This document shows, piece by piece, positions 8,501-17,378 of a stretch of DNA of 64,000 nt. Positions within the stretch are counted from its first letter, which is position 1, and every line of letters starts with the position of its first letter. The notes beneath the pieces are model-generated. The model was given only the letters and a program-made list of their open reading frames with translations, had not been told where the DNA came from and did no database searches. The DNA is from Clostridiales bacterium mt11 (GTDB lineage Bacteria; Bacillota; Clostridia; Tissierellales; Tepidimicrobiaceae): contig LN874948.1 of assembly GCA_001282665.1 (NCBI GenBank), positions 1,000,213 to 1,064,212 on the forward strand, in the 5' to 3' direction. A program made the translations under genes and the position numbers.

Positions 8501-9238
8501 ATCTTTATCTGCATAGTTGTATCCAAAAGGTACTTTTAGTGTGAAATACTTCCCTCTTTTATCCTTTTGTCCACTTCTAATTTCATTTACCCTTGATTCT
8601 GTCAATTTTACATCTACACCATTAGATATAACCATATCTTTATGATTGTAGTCTACACCTGAATCCAATACGGATACCACCTTTCCTCTACCGTCATATC
8701 CATAGTTTTCTAATATATAAGGTATATCCGTAATTTGTACAGCATTTTTTATATCCCTATAATAGGTTTTAGCTAATGAGACCCTTTTAACTCCAGGTAT
8801 TTCTTCAATTTTCTTTTTATCACCATATTTAGTTTCAACGCTAAAGCCATTGAATACAAGGGTGTATTGATTACTGAACACTGCCTCTTTATTTATTTTC
8901 TTTATTTCTTCCATATAGTATTCTTGTGAAAACAAAACATCTTCTATAACATCTTCATCCTTGGCAACTATATTTAGGGCTTTTCCTCGAGATAAATCTT
9001 TCCCAGAGCTTTCATCAAGTTCCACAATGAAAGTAACTATCTCTTCAGCATCAGGAAGATTATTTTCTATTTCAACGCCTTTATCCTTTCTCGATTCCTG
9101 CAAAGTCTGTCTAAATAAATCTTTTACATCGTTTTCTGCTCCATAAGCTATATTAGTTATTGGAATAGAAAAAATTATCGTAAGTGCAATAAAAATAGAT
9201 AAGGCTGCACTAAAAAACCTTTTATTTTTAAACTTCAT
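5537..9238 (-). CDS. Secreted subtilisin-family (S8) serine protease, Vpr/lactocepin-like
   Basis: The protein has 1233 residues. A signal peptide ends near residue 34, followed by an I9-type propeptide (about 65-160). The peptidase domain carries the catalytic triad: Asp192 (SVLDSGVD), His261 (YGHGMHVAG) and Ser at about 588 (SGTSMAAPH), with the oxyanion Asn in AAAGN near 367. A protease-associated (PA) insert lies at about 410-540. Behind it come Fn3/Ig-like beta domains typical of cell-envelope proteases. No LPXTG motif, SLH repeats or membrane anchor is visible, so it is probably released or loosely wall-bound. It is the last gene of a three-gene set of surface proteins and ends in a strong terminator. 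It probably feeds peptides to an amino-acid-fermenting host; exact targets are unknown. Confidence 0.9.
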   Translation of the reverse strand: MKFKNKRFFSAALSIFIALTIIFSIPITNIAYGAENDVKDLFRQTLQESRKDKGVEIENNLPDAEEIVTFIVELDESSGKDLSRGKALNIVAKDEDVIEDVLFSQEYYMEEIKKINKEAVFSNQYTLVFNGFSVETKYGDKKKIEEIPGVKRVSLAKTYYRDIKNAVQITDIPYILENYGYDGRGKVVSVLDSGVDYNHKDMVISNGVDVKLTESRVNEIRSGQKDKRGKYFTLKVPFGYNYADKDEDIIDRVVGNIDYGHGMHVAGIIGANCQNEDEIKQNKGVKGIAPECQILAMKIFANNPQNEGASEADIIAAIEDSIAYGADVINMSFCSTAGFQNPDDGQQKAIQTAIDEGIIVVAAAGNVAYSTYPKKYDSVIDTGTVGAPGLARGSIQVASFENSKRTVYVLNANINGDMEKIPYILSDYDPVSLKGEYEVVDCDLGKVEDFNKVDAEGKIALIKRGEIEFKDKKLNAQKKGAVGVIIYNSDGEEGYLDYISTDDRVKIPTIFMKNSDGVKLKNMIQDEFKVSFDGQKIDVPNIDDGNMSYFTSWGPTPNLDLKPDITSVGGNIWSTVNDNEYKTMSGTSMAAPHTAGIMALILQHLDNMDIQFESPAEKVKLAKTMIMNTAEVKFDKESGLPYSPRVQGAGLINAKRALENQTILTYKGNPSIALGEIENITDISLRLYNGSHKDAAYNIELLCDKDVELRFDSNQITIPAGQALNIDGQLVLGDNVKKDSFVEGFIRFVSTSDHISSIGMPFLGFYGDWASLRIIDEPAYKEGSIFKETSLFTVDYSDFLAKTYKLGGEDMNPEYFAINPEDAKSNNNVLPQFSLLRNAKEMSIDVTDDNGEIIQVIEDRENMRKEVVIEQQIPAKVNFDWVWKGIIYDKNLGYKTPVDEGQYYINIRAKADFENAKEQILTLPIKIDKTPPTVNSGIFITDTDECTIEIEAGDKGVVNSGIENFLFLLDGKKYGDENGEFIFKLKEDEDGKYRMNIKLPEGDKKLIYSVDMGVTDHADNMAAGKANIIYSPKSNIQISTDKTKYSRGENIVVKYNLKEGTDYTNIHHYEICIDSLDNPIDNGKNTNYTIGELLKDGIHKIIIKAMDSNGETIDINFVEIEVEESLNEEEKLVVENMTDITSFVNGDDVSAKIKAANYYNDAKDIALIVSLYDKDNMLVNSAAVEKSIKPNKTAFLTSTIKVPDSGQYKIKIFVWDNFHSMRNLLPYMEIDQK

Positions 9239-9275
9239 AAATAATATCCCTCCAAATCCTGTATTATTAATTTAA

Positions 9276-11831
9276 CTAAAAATCCTTTAGCTTAATTTTG
9301 TCGTAGAATTCTGCCACTGGATTGAAATCAACGATATTATTTCCAGATAGATAGAGTTGAGTTAAATTCTCTAATTTTCTCAGAGCATCAATACTAGTTA
9401 TTTTATTATTTTTTAAATCTAGTATACCTAAACCTATCAACTCACTTACACAATCTATATCTTCTATCTGGTTATTTTCAGCTTCAAGCCATTCTAGATT
9501 TGGCATATTAGAAACTACATCTATATCTCTGATGTCATTATCACTAACTTTTAATCTAGTAATTTTAGTTAAGTTGCCTAGTGGAGAAATATCTGATATA
9601 TTATTTTTTTCTAGTTTAATCCAATTGAGTTCTGTTAAATTAGCTAAAACAGAAATGTCTGATATCCTATTATCATCTGCCCAAAAATCTGTTAGATTTG
9701 TTAGATTTTCAACTGGACTTATATCAGAGATATTGTTGTCTCTTATAAATAAACTTTTTAAGCTTCTTAAGTTTCTTACGGCATCAATATTGGATATTCT
9801 GTTTTCTTCTATTAGTAAATCCCTTAGATTATCTAATCCATTAAAGGCATCCTTATCTATTTCTGTTATTTGATTCTCATCTAAAACTAATTCTTCCAAC
9901 TGGCTCATATTTTTAAATGCATTAGCTGGTATATAAGTAAGTCTATTCATAGCTAAATCTAAACTCTTTAAATTATTCAAGCCTTTTAGATGTTTTAGTT
10001 GGGAACTTTCTATATAATTAGACCATAGACTTAAATGCTCTAATCCCTTTAAATTTTCAATTCCAGTTAAATCCCATACTCCTACTGCTAAAACATCTAA
10101 TCTTTTTAAATTTTTTATATCGCTATAGTATATATTTCCCTTATATTTATTGATAGCATTTCTTACAGACTGTTCTAAACCCTTATCTGGAAATTCTACT
10201 ACCCAATCTTCTTCCACATCTCCTATAGTACATTGAAAGTATATTTCAGTTTGGGAATCCACTATCCGACCTCTTGTTTTCTCAACACCGTTATTAGACC
10301 CTACTATCTCTTCTTTATCCCATTCAATGAATGCTATATCGCCGTTAAATAGCTTAACTCCATAAGGTAGAACTACTTTACCATTAAGGTCTAAACTATA
10401 CCTTATTATATTTTCTTCATCTGCTTGTAAAATAGATAATTCGAAATCCTTATCTGTTAAATTATCATAGTATCTACCAGTAGGTGAATAATCCATTATT
10501 TGATTGCCACTTAACTTTAAATCCGTTAAATTAGTCAATTTACATAACGGCTTAATATCGGTTATTTCATTTTCATTTAATTGTAGTTTATTCAAATTCG
10601 TCAAGTTCCTAAGGGGTTCTACATCAGTAATCTTATTCAATGCCAAATTTAATTCTGATAAATTGGTAAGTCCCTGTAATGGAGTTATATCATCTATGGC
10701 ATTATTATATAAATTTAATGATTTTAACTTAGTTAATTTGGATATTGGTGCTAGGTCAAAATTATCTTCATAAAAACCTAAGTCTAAAGTCTCTAAATTT
10801 TTTAAATGTCTTAAATCGTCTATATTTAAATCTCCAAATAATGCCCATTGTAAATTTAAATCCGTTATTTCGAGTAAATCCCTTTTTAATATATCTCCAT
10901 CTTCTTTTTCAATCTCTTCTCGTAGTATCTCTTCTAATTCAGTATTTTTAAATTCAATTACCTCATTTAGATTTACCTCTTCGATACTTAAAATGAGTTT
11001 GACCTTTTCATTATATCCTTGAACTTCTCCTTTAATAATATATTCGCCTGGAATATTTGTATCTACACTGTCTACATTCCATTTTATCGAAACACTAACT
11101 TTAGATCCCGAACTCATGGTGGCTAACACTGTAGATGGTAAAGTAAAATAATCTCCCTCATCTATAACTATTTGTAAATCCTCTATGGAAACTATTTTTT
11201 CAGCAATATTTATCTTTAATTTGAGTACAACTTTCTCTTCTTTATATCCAATAACATTTCCTTCAATTACAAAATCTCCTGTTTTAGTAGTATCAACTTT
11301 GTCCACATTCCATTTTATTGGAACATTTTTAAGCTTTCCTGTACTCATCTTAGCTGGTATTTCTTTAGGTAATTGATATTCAGAGTATTGAGGTATTTCT
11401 ATGTTTAGCTCATCAATACCAATTATCTCTTCTTCAAAATATCCATTCTTTATGGAAATCTCTTCTATATTGGATATTATATTTCTATCCTTTAGATTGT
11501 CCCATGCAAAAACCTTTACTTTATATCCTTCAGGCAATACCTTTGTATATCCTTTAATTCGACTACTCTCTTCTCCTTTAAGAAATTCTTCTGAAGTTAC
11601 ATAGTTAAGGACTTTTCCATTATAATCAACTAATTCCAAAACTATATTAAACGTCTTCTCTTCATTTGATTGATTTATACTTTCTATATCTATTCCTTCA
11701 ATGTGCCTAGTAGTTATTTCTTGCTTATCTTCCGGCAATCTAATCATTATTTGATTATCTGCAGCATAAATAGGAGCTATAAAAGAAAAAATCAGCAATA
11801 TAACTATAAACGTGGATATGTTTTTTTTCAA
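9276..11831 (-). CDS. Secreted leucine-rich-repeat protein with Ig-like (Big_4) domains
   Basis: I place the start at the TTG at 11829-11831, preceded by GGAGGAG at proper distance. The frame extends upstream to 11870 but has no ribosome site there. A signal peptide ends at APIYA. Two similar beta domains of about 70 residues follow (each with a P-x-x-x-A-x-M-S-x-G core and ...IKWNVD.VDT..), of the Big_4 type found in clostridial cell-surface proteins. Two blocks of internalin-like LRRs come next, with repeats such as LTNLSELNLALNKITDVEPL of about 22 residues. They are split by a linker of about 130 residues without repeats. No sorting signal is seen. LRR blocks of this kind bind proteins or glycans at the cell surface; the ligand is unknown. 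It lies between the Ig-like protein gene and the protease gene with short gaps, so the three are probably one operon. Confidence 0.85.
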   Translation of the reverse strand: MKKNISTFIVILLIFSFIAPIYAADNQIMIRLPEDKQEITTRHIEGIDIESINQSNEEKTFNIVLELVDYNGKVLNYVTSEEFLKGEESSRIKGYTKVLPEGYKVKVFAWDNLKDRNIISNIEEISIKNGYFEEEIIGIDELNIEIPQYSEYQLPKEIPAKMSTGKLKNVPIKWNVDKVDTTKTGDFVIEGNVIGYKEEKVVLKLKINIAEKIVSIEDLQIVIDEGDYFTLPSTVLATMSSGSKVSVSIKWNVDSVDTNIPGEYIIKGEVQGYNEKVKLILSIEEVNLNEVIEFKNTELEEILREEIEKEDGDILKRDLLEITDLNLQWALFGDLNIDDLRHLKNLETLDLGFYEDNFDLAPISKLTKLKSLNLYNNAIDDITPLQGLTNLSELNLALNKITDVEPLRNLTNLNKLQLNENEITDIKPLCKLTNLTDLKLSGNQIMDYSPTGRYYDNLTDKDFELSILQADEENIIRYSLDLNGKVVLPYGVKLFNGDIAFIEWDKEEIVGSNNGVEKTRGRIVDSQTEIYFQCTIGDVEEDWVVEFPDKGLEQSVRNAINKYKGNIYYSDIKNLKRLDVLAVGVWDLTGIENLKGLEHLSLWSNYIESSQLKHLKGLNNLKSLDLAMNRLTYIPANAFKNMSQLEELVLDENQITEIDKDAFNGLDNLRDLLIEENRISNIDAVRNLRSLKSLFIRDNNISDISPVENLTNLTDFWADDNRISDISVLANLTELNWIKLEKNNISDISPLGNLTKITRLKVSDNDIRDIDVVSNMPNLEWLEAENNQIEDIDCVSELIGLGILDLKNNKITSIDALRKLENLTQLYLSGNNIVDFNPVAEFYDKIKLKDF

Positions 11832-12678
11832 TAAAATCACTCCTCCTTTTATCAGAACAAGAAGAGACAAGCATTGTCCCTTCTATTAATTTAAAATTCG
11901 CTTTCATCAAGTATAGGAATCACTTTAACTTCTCCTATTTTTCTTTCTCCTCTATCATCATGGAAGAATTGTACTGTTACTTCTCCTGCCTCTTGTACTT
12001 CTTCCATGGTAATACCATTAAACGTAGTTTCATTACTTATCATTGATATCCAAGATTCTTTTTCTCCAATTACAACTTTATAATAATGTACATCTTCTGG
12101 TAAACTATTAATTTTTAATATGAACATTGGAGGCATCCACTCATCACCAAAATAGCATAATATTACATCTATCTCTTTTTCTTCTCCTTTTACAATAACT
12201 AAACATTCAGCTATATATTCAGTATCATTTTTGTCAATTATTTTTACTGTAATTGTAGCTTTACCTGTTTTTATTCCTTTTCCGTATGCTTGATATCTAT
12301 TATTCTTTCTTCCTTCGATAGTTGCAATAGATGAATCGGATGAAATCCAAACTATATCCTTTATATCTTCATCTGCTAATCCTTTAACTTCTACCTCTAA
12401 ATTTACTTTTGACTCCATAGGATAAGATTTCCCTACTATTGCATCTATTTCATTAAAGTTTAAAGTAACCTTTATTTCTGATTTCTTTTCTAAACCTTTT
12501 ATCGCTTCATTTATAGCTTTTACTTTATCATTTATTTCTGACTGTGTAGTTTCTGGAAGTTCTAATGCTTCTGTAAGTAATTTATAACTCTCCAAAGTAT
12601 AATCACTTTCAATTTTAGCTTCTGCTATAGCTTTTGCATCTTCTAATGCTTCCGTATCTAACTCTTCTATTGGCTCTA

Positions 12679-13185
12679 CAACCTTAACCTTACATGTAGC
12701 AGTTTTGTTTCCATCTTCAGTAGTTACGGTAATAGTTACTTCACCTGTTCCTACTGCTGTAACTTTACCATTGTTATCTACTATTGCAACTCCTGTATCA
12801 CTAGATTCCCAAATAATATTTTTATTTGCTGCATTTAATGGATTTATTGTTGCTACTAATGTTTCAGTCTCATCCACCTCTAATGATATTTCGCTTTTAT
12901 CTAATGATACGCTTTTTACATCCACCACAGCTTCAGTTACTGTAACTTCACATTTAGCAGTATATTTATTCCCATCAACATCAGTTACAGTTGCTATGAT
13001 GCTACAATTACCTGTCGCCTTTGCTTTACCAAATGCTTTTCTTCTCTTTGGATTTTCAGTTTCATGAGCTGGACGTTGTGTTACAGAAACAATCTTCTCA
13101 TCACTTGATACAATAATGATAGATTTTATGTCATCATCTTCAAGTCCTTCTGTTATTACTAATAAATCTCCATCTTTGGGAATAT
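12679..13185. repeat. Direct repeat, copy 1 (507 bp)
   Basis: Identical to 13999-14505 except for one base by line-by-line comparison, at a constant offset of 1320 bases. It encodes the Big_2-containing unit of the surface protein. Such identity, including silent positions, points to recent duplication or gene conversion. Confidence 0.95.
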
Positions 13186-13998
13186 ATTCCCCTACTTTTA
13201 CAGTATATTCTGTATAATTGAAATTAACTTCTACTTCTGTTTTTTCTCCTTCAAGCTTTTTTAAACCTTCCATTGCTTTTGTTAGATTATCTAATGCTTC
13301 ATTTATTTCTTCTTGAGTTGCTTCTTTGTTTTCTATTACACCATTTGCCTCTTTAAGTGCCGTTTGTAGTGCATTCCAAGTTTTTTCTGTATAGTTAGCT
13401 TTTTCTAAACTTGCTACTTCATTTATTACTTCTGTTATTTTCTCTTCTAATGCTGTTTTATCTGCTGGTTTTTCTAATTCTTCTATTGCTGATTCTAATG
13501 CTAATAGTGCTTCTCCCACTTCTATGTTTGTCGCATCTGTATCTTTCACTACTTTTTCTACTTTTGTAAGTGCTGTTTGTAATTTTGCCCAAGTCTCTTC
13601 TGTATAGTTAATCTTTTCTAAATTTGATACTTCTGCTATCTTTTCTTCTAATGCCGTTTTATCTACTATTTCTTCATCTACTAAAACTACTTTTACTTCG
13701 CATACCTTGTTCTTTGCCATATTGTCTTCAAAGAATTGTACTGTTACAAACTTATATCTTTCTACTTGTACTTTAAGTTCTTCTAAAGTCATTGACATTA
13801 TATACGGATTGTAGAGTCCATTAACTTTACCCGTTGAAGAAACTTCATTCCCAATAACAACCTTATAGAATTCCGCCTCTTTTGGTAGATTTTTAGATTC
13901 TTTTATTCTAAAAGCTGTAGAAGGAGTAGTCCCTGTTGTATAATCATCTTTACCATTATACAACTCTAAAGTTACATCAATCTTTTTTTCTACTTCTT

Positions 13999-14505
13999 CA
14001 ACCTTAACCTTACATGTAGCAGTTTTGTTTCCATCTTCAGTAGTTACGGTAATAGTTACTTCACCTGTTCCTACTGCTGTAACTTTACCATTGTTATCTA
14101 CTATTGCAACTCCTGTATCACTAGATTCCCAAATAATATTTTTATTTGCTGCATTTAATGGATTTATTGTTGCTACTAATGTTTCAGTCTCATCCACCTC
14201 TAATGATATTTCGCTTTTATCTAATGATACGCTTTTTACATCCACCACAGCTTCAGTTACTGTAACTTCACATTTAGCAGTATATTTATTCCCATCAACA
14301 TCAGTTACAGTTGCTATGATGCTACAATTACCTGTCGCCTTTGCTTTACCAAATGCTTTTCTTCTCTTTGGATTTTCAGTTTCATGAGCTGGACGTTGTG
14401 TTACAGAAACAATCTTCTCATCACTTGATACAATAATGATAGATTTTATGTCATCATCTTCAAGTCCTTCTGTTATTACTAATAAATCTCCATCTTTAGG
14501 AATAT
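13999..14505. repeat. Direct repeat, copy 2 (507 bp)
   Basis: Partner of 12679-13185. Identity ends abruptly on both sides, where the encoded protein remains similar but the DNA diverges. Confidence 0.95.
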
Positions 14506-14896
14506 TACCTCCTACTTCTATGGTATATTCTGTATAGTTGAAGGAAACCTTTACTTCTGATTTTTCTTCTTCTACCATTATTAGGCTTAATTCAACTGTT
14601 TCATTTACTGGTTCATTAGCTCGTACTTTTAATTTATATGTTCCAGCTTCAGTTCCATCTGGAACTTTAAAGGTATGAGAAAATTCACCATTTTTATTGG
14701 TTGTAACTTCGTTCATTGCTACTAATGAATTTCCATCCTCTGTAACCATACTCATAGTAATGGAAATATCAGCTAAACCAATCTCATCATTTAATACTAT
14801 ACCTGATAACGTTATATCTTCGGTAATATCATATTCATCTTTAACTAATTTAGCTTTGAATTCTAACTTATTTATCTCTTCGCCATTCCGTGTCTA

Positions 14897-14985
14897 TCTC
14901 AACTAAGATTTCGACCGGTCCTCACCGTACGTGCGACTTTTATCGCATACGGCGATTCCTCGATAATATACGTGTGAATATATAT
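14897..14985 (-). mobile_element. Group II intron remnant: domain V/VI at the 3' end only
   Basis: On the minus strand the sequence holds a domain V-like hairpin, CGCCGTATGCG-ATAAAA-GTCGCACGTACGG. This is the conserved 34-base catalytic hairpin of bacterial group II introns with a CGC triad. A short domain VI-like hairpin (ATCTTAGTTGAGAT) follows, ending near 14894-14900 where the surface-protein reading frame opens. It is clearly more GC-rich than its neighbours. No reverse transcriptase or maturase frame and no GTGYG 5' end occur in the 265 bases upstream, so the element is a fragment. Exact ends are uncertain by about 10 bases. Confidence 0.65.
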
Positions 14986-15226
14986 GTATAAATACACTGA
15001 TTTCTTGCTTATCCAATGTCCCCCAACATTTAGACAAATATCTACAATTTTCTAGATCGTTTAAATTGTAACATACTCCTAACCATAGATTAAATCAAAT
15101 TATCTTATACATAATAATAGGATGATAAAAAGATTCTATATGTCTAAACTTTCAAACTAAAATATAAGCATATAAAAAAGGAAATAATCTCTAAAGACTG
15201 ATTCCCTATTCATAAACCAATAAAAA
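14986..15226. other. AT-rich stretch without a gene
   Basis: Between the intron remnant and the formimidoyltransferase terminator I see no convincing reading frame, promoter or RNA. It may be what is left of the rest of the intron or of the missing 5' exon, now degenerate. Confidence 0.4.
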
Positions 15227-15246
15227 AACCTGCCTTTCGGCAGGTT
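15222..15246 (-). terminator. Terminator after the formimidoyltransferase gene
   Basis: Stem AACCTGCC / GGCAGGTT (15227-15234 with 15239-15246), 4-base loop, and a run of seven T on the minus strand. It closes the long minus-strand purine/molybdenum region. Confidence 0.85.
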
Positions 15247-15250
15247 ATCT

Positions 15251-16174
15251 TTACTCCATTAAGTGGGTTTCCAATATTTGCTCTTTTCTAAAGCCTTGTA
15301 GTCCTAAATAATGATCTAGGTTATTTAGGAGATAATCCAATTTTACTGGACCTACTAACTCTGAACCTGTTACTGCTATCCCATATCTACTTGCTTCTTG
15401 TTTCACCAATTCAAAAGCTCTATATAGAGGTGTAGCTGCACAGTCAAACATATTCATAGATACTACTGTTCCTTCTCTTTCAGGGAACTTAATTCCTACT
15501 GCTCTTATTGTGGAGAATCCACCACTTGGTCCTCTTACTGCTTTAGCTATAGCCTTTGCTATGGCTACATCTTCTGTTGCTAAGAATACATTGTATGCTG
15601 TTAGTCCTTCCATATCTGCACTTACTATTGTTGCTCCATATCTATCGTTTAGCTTTCCATCTACTGATAGGTCTGGCTTTCTGCTTTCATAGTCTGGGTT
15701 ATTCTTATCTTCTAATAAGGTTTTTAATCCTTCATATTGTCCTTTCCTTATGAAGGATATGCTCTTTTTATCTTCTGTCTTTGCATTTAAGCCTGAGAAA
15801 TAGATTGGTACTTGATATCTTTCAAACAATTCCTTTCCTATTTCTTCTGCTAATTCAACACATTCTTCTAAACTAATATTTCTAAGGGGAAATAGGGGTA
15901 TGGTGTCTTGCCCTCCTATTCTTGGATGAGTGCCTTTTTGTTCCCTCATATCTATTAGCTCATAGGATTTACCTGCCATAGCGATTAAAGCTTCTTTTAG
16001 GGGTTCTGGTTCTCCTATAATCGTAAGTACTGTTCTATTAAAATCATGTTCTGGTTCCACACTTATTAGCTTTACACCTTCTCTATTTCTTATTTCATTA
16101 GCTATAGCATTGATCACTTCTTCTCTTCTACCTTCGCTAAAATTAGGGACTGCTAAAATATGCTTTTTACTCAT
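15251..16174 (-). CDS. ftcD: Formimidoyltransferase (FtcD N-domain family), possibly acting on formiminoglycine
   Basis: The product is a one-domain formimidoyltransferase of 307 residues, starting at the ATG at 16172-16174 behind GAGGAGGATATAT. A frame upstream to 16195 has no ribosome site. Family signatures near the start are VPNFSEGR, FNRTVLTIIGEP and the MREQKGTHPRIGGQDTIP block, which contains the catalytic histidine region. The cyclodeaminase domain of the animal enzyme is absent, as usual in bacteria. The known reaction moves a formimino group from formiminoglutamate to tetrahydrofolate. Purine fermenters need the same chemistry with formiminoglycine, an intermediate of xanthine breakdown. 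Because the gene sits at the end of the purine/molybdenum region, glycine formimidoyltransferase activity is a reasonable inference, but histidine breakdown cannot be excluded. Confidence 0.85.
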   Translation of the reverse strand: MSKKHILAVPNFSEGRREEVINAIANEIRNREGVKLISVEPEHDFNRTVLTIIGEPEPLKEALIAMAGKSYELIDMREQKGTHPRIGGQDTIPLFPLRNISLEECVELAEEIGKELFERYQVPIYFSGLNAKTEDKKSISFIRKGQYEGLKTLLEDKNNPDYESRKPDLSVDGKLNDRYGATIVSADMEGLTAYNVFLATEDVAIAKAIAKAVRGPSGGFSTIRAVGIKFPEREGTVVSMNMFDCAATPLYRAFELVKQEASRYGIAVTGSELVGPVKLDYLLNNLDHYLGLQGFRKEQILETHLME

Positions 16175-16269
16175 ATATATCCTCCTCTGCTCCATAATCC
16201 CTAATATGATAGCATAAAATTTTTATCAATTCATTGTAGATATTCTATAATTCCACCATAGCTATTATC

Positions 16270-17352
16270 TTAATGTCTTACGGTATTTTGTAGAAGTTCG
16301 TCTATTTCTTCCTCCGTCAATTGATAGTGATAGAACTTATCATAGAATTCTTTTACTTCTTCCCTCATATCGTAAACAAATACATCTGGATATAATAGAT
16401 TTCCTAGCCATTTTGCTCCTAATATTCTATTTACAGATGGTGGTCTATCAAACCAATTAAAAGGTTTGTTAGGTATCTCGTATACTTCTCCATCTTTAAC
16501 TGCATTTATATCCTTCCAAGTAGGGTCTTTAGATATTCCTGAGTAGTATCCTCCTCTTTCATCATCCCAAGAAATAATAATATCTGGATTCCAAGATAAT
16601 AGTTGTTCTATAGATATTTCAGCTTTACCTTTGCTACCTTTTACTTCCACTTGGACTACATTTTTTCCTCCTACTATCTCTATAACTTCAGCATGCCAAG
16701 AACCAACAGGCTCTGTTTGTAATCCATTAGGTCCTTCTGCATAGTATATACCTACCTTATCTTCCTCAGCAATTTTTGATACATTTTTATCTATATCCTC
16801 TAAGGTATTCTTACAGTATTCACCAAGTTCTTTTGCCTTTTCTTCTTCTCCCATAACCTTTCCTAGAACCTCATAAGCTTGGTCTAGTTTGTTTATATCT
16901 TCATCTAGGATTACTATGGGTTTACCCGTTTGTTTCTCCATTTCATCTATTTGGGATACTAAAGTATCATCTATTGTCCCCATAGCTATTAGTACATCTG
17001 GATCTATCTTTAACATCTCCTCTACATTCATAGATTCCTTACCTGAACCACCCAAATTAGGTAAATCATGATACCTTTCATCAATAAATCTCTTTTCCCC
17101 TTCTCGTAGATCGTAATTCCACCCTACCATCTTATCAGGGTTTAAAGAATATACAAGGATTGTTCCTACAGCTCCTGTAGAAAATACTTTTTCCACTTTA
17201 CTAGGAAGTATAATATTCCTCCCCGCCATATCTGTTATCTCTGTGCCTGCACTGCTATTAACCTCTCCCTTGATTGCCGGCTCACCACACCCAACTAATA
17301 ATGAGGCTATCATCATAATGACGATAAATAAGGAAATAAATCTTTTTTTCAT
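16270..17352 (-). CDS. ABC transporter substrate-binding lipoprotein (MolA/BtuF-like)
   Basis: This is a 360-residue lipoprotein: the signal ends in LLVGCGEP with the lipobox cysteine at about 22. It is a cluster A-III binding protein of the type that carries siderophores, cobalamin or, in MolA-like members, molybdate and tungstate (EITDMAGRNIILP.KVEKVF motif, then NVEEMLKIDPDVLI). It shares an operon with a FecCD-type permease and an ATPase, and the first gene of that set encodes a ModE-like regulator. XdhC and YqeB lie just upstream. The neighbourhood therefore argues for molybdate or tungstate rather than iron, by analogy with the Haemophilus MolBCA system. The sequence alone does not prove the ligand. 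Confidence 0.85.
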   Translation of the reverse strand: MKKRFISLFIVIMMIASLLVGCGEPAIKGEVNSSAGTEITDMAGRNIILPSKVEKVFSTGAVGTILVYSLNPDKMVGWNYDLREGEKRFIDERYHDLPNLGGSGKESMNVEEMLKIDPDVLIAMGTIDDTLVSQIDEMEKQTGKPIVILDEDINKLDQAYEVLGKVMGEEEKAKELGEYCKNTLEDIDKNVSKIAEEDKVGIYYAEGPNGLQTEPVGSWHAEVIEIVGGKNVVQVEVKGSKGKAEISIEQLLSWNPDIIISWDDERGGYYSGISKDPTWKDINAVKDGEVYEIPNKPFNWFDRPPSVNRILGAKWLGNLLYPDVFVYDMREEVKEFYDKFYHYQLTEEEIDELLQNTVRH

Positions 17353-17378
17353 TCAGTATCTCTCCTTTTTATAATTTT

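Larger units (their letters stand above)
11891..14893 (-). pseudogene. Surface protein with repeated Ig-like (Big_2) and FIVAR domains, 5' end lost next to an intron remnant
   Basis: The first ATG in frame is at 14753-14755, but coding similarity continues upstream to 14893, where a TAG (14894-14896) closes the frame. That stop lies inside an intron-like RNA sequence. There is no signal peptide, no ribosome site and no promoter, so the 5' part of a larger secreted protein seems to be missing. Visible domains: the end of a beta domain, then a long-Big_2-FIVAR-FIVAR-Big_2-helical-Big arrangement. The Big_2 unit contains WESSDTGVAIVDNNGKVTAVGTG and occurs twice, almost identically. The helical blocks (ALEEKI...NYTEETWAKLQTAL) are FIVAR-like and often bind sugars. 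Either the gene was broken by an intron-associated deletion, or the upstream exon lies elsewhere and is joined by trans-splicing (less likely). Confidence 0.65.

Noticed and set aside
12705..14387. Plus-strand frames of 120 codons occurring twice
   Set aside because: They are antisense to the duplicated Ig-like repeat and exist only because the repeat is duplicated.
5537..14893. Sortase-anchored surface proteins
   Set aside because: No LPXTG-like motif, hydrophobic tail or SLH repeats were found at the C-termini of the three proteins.
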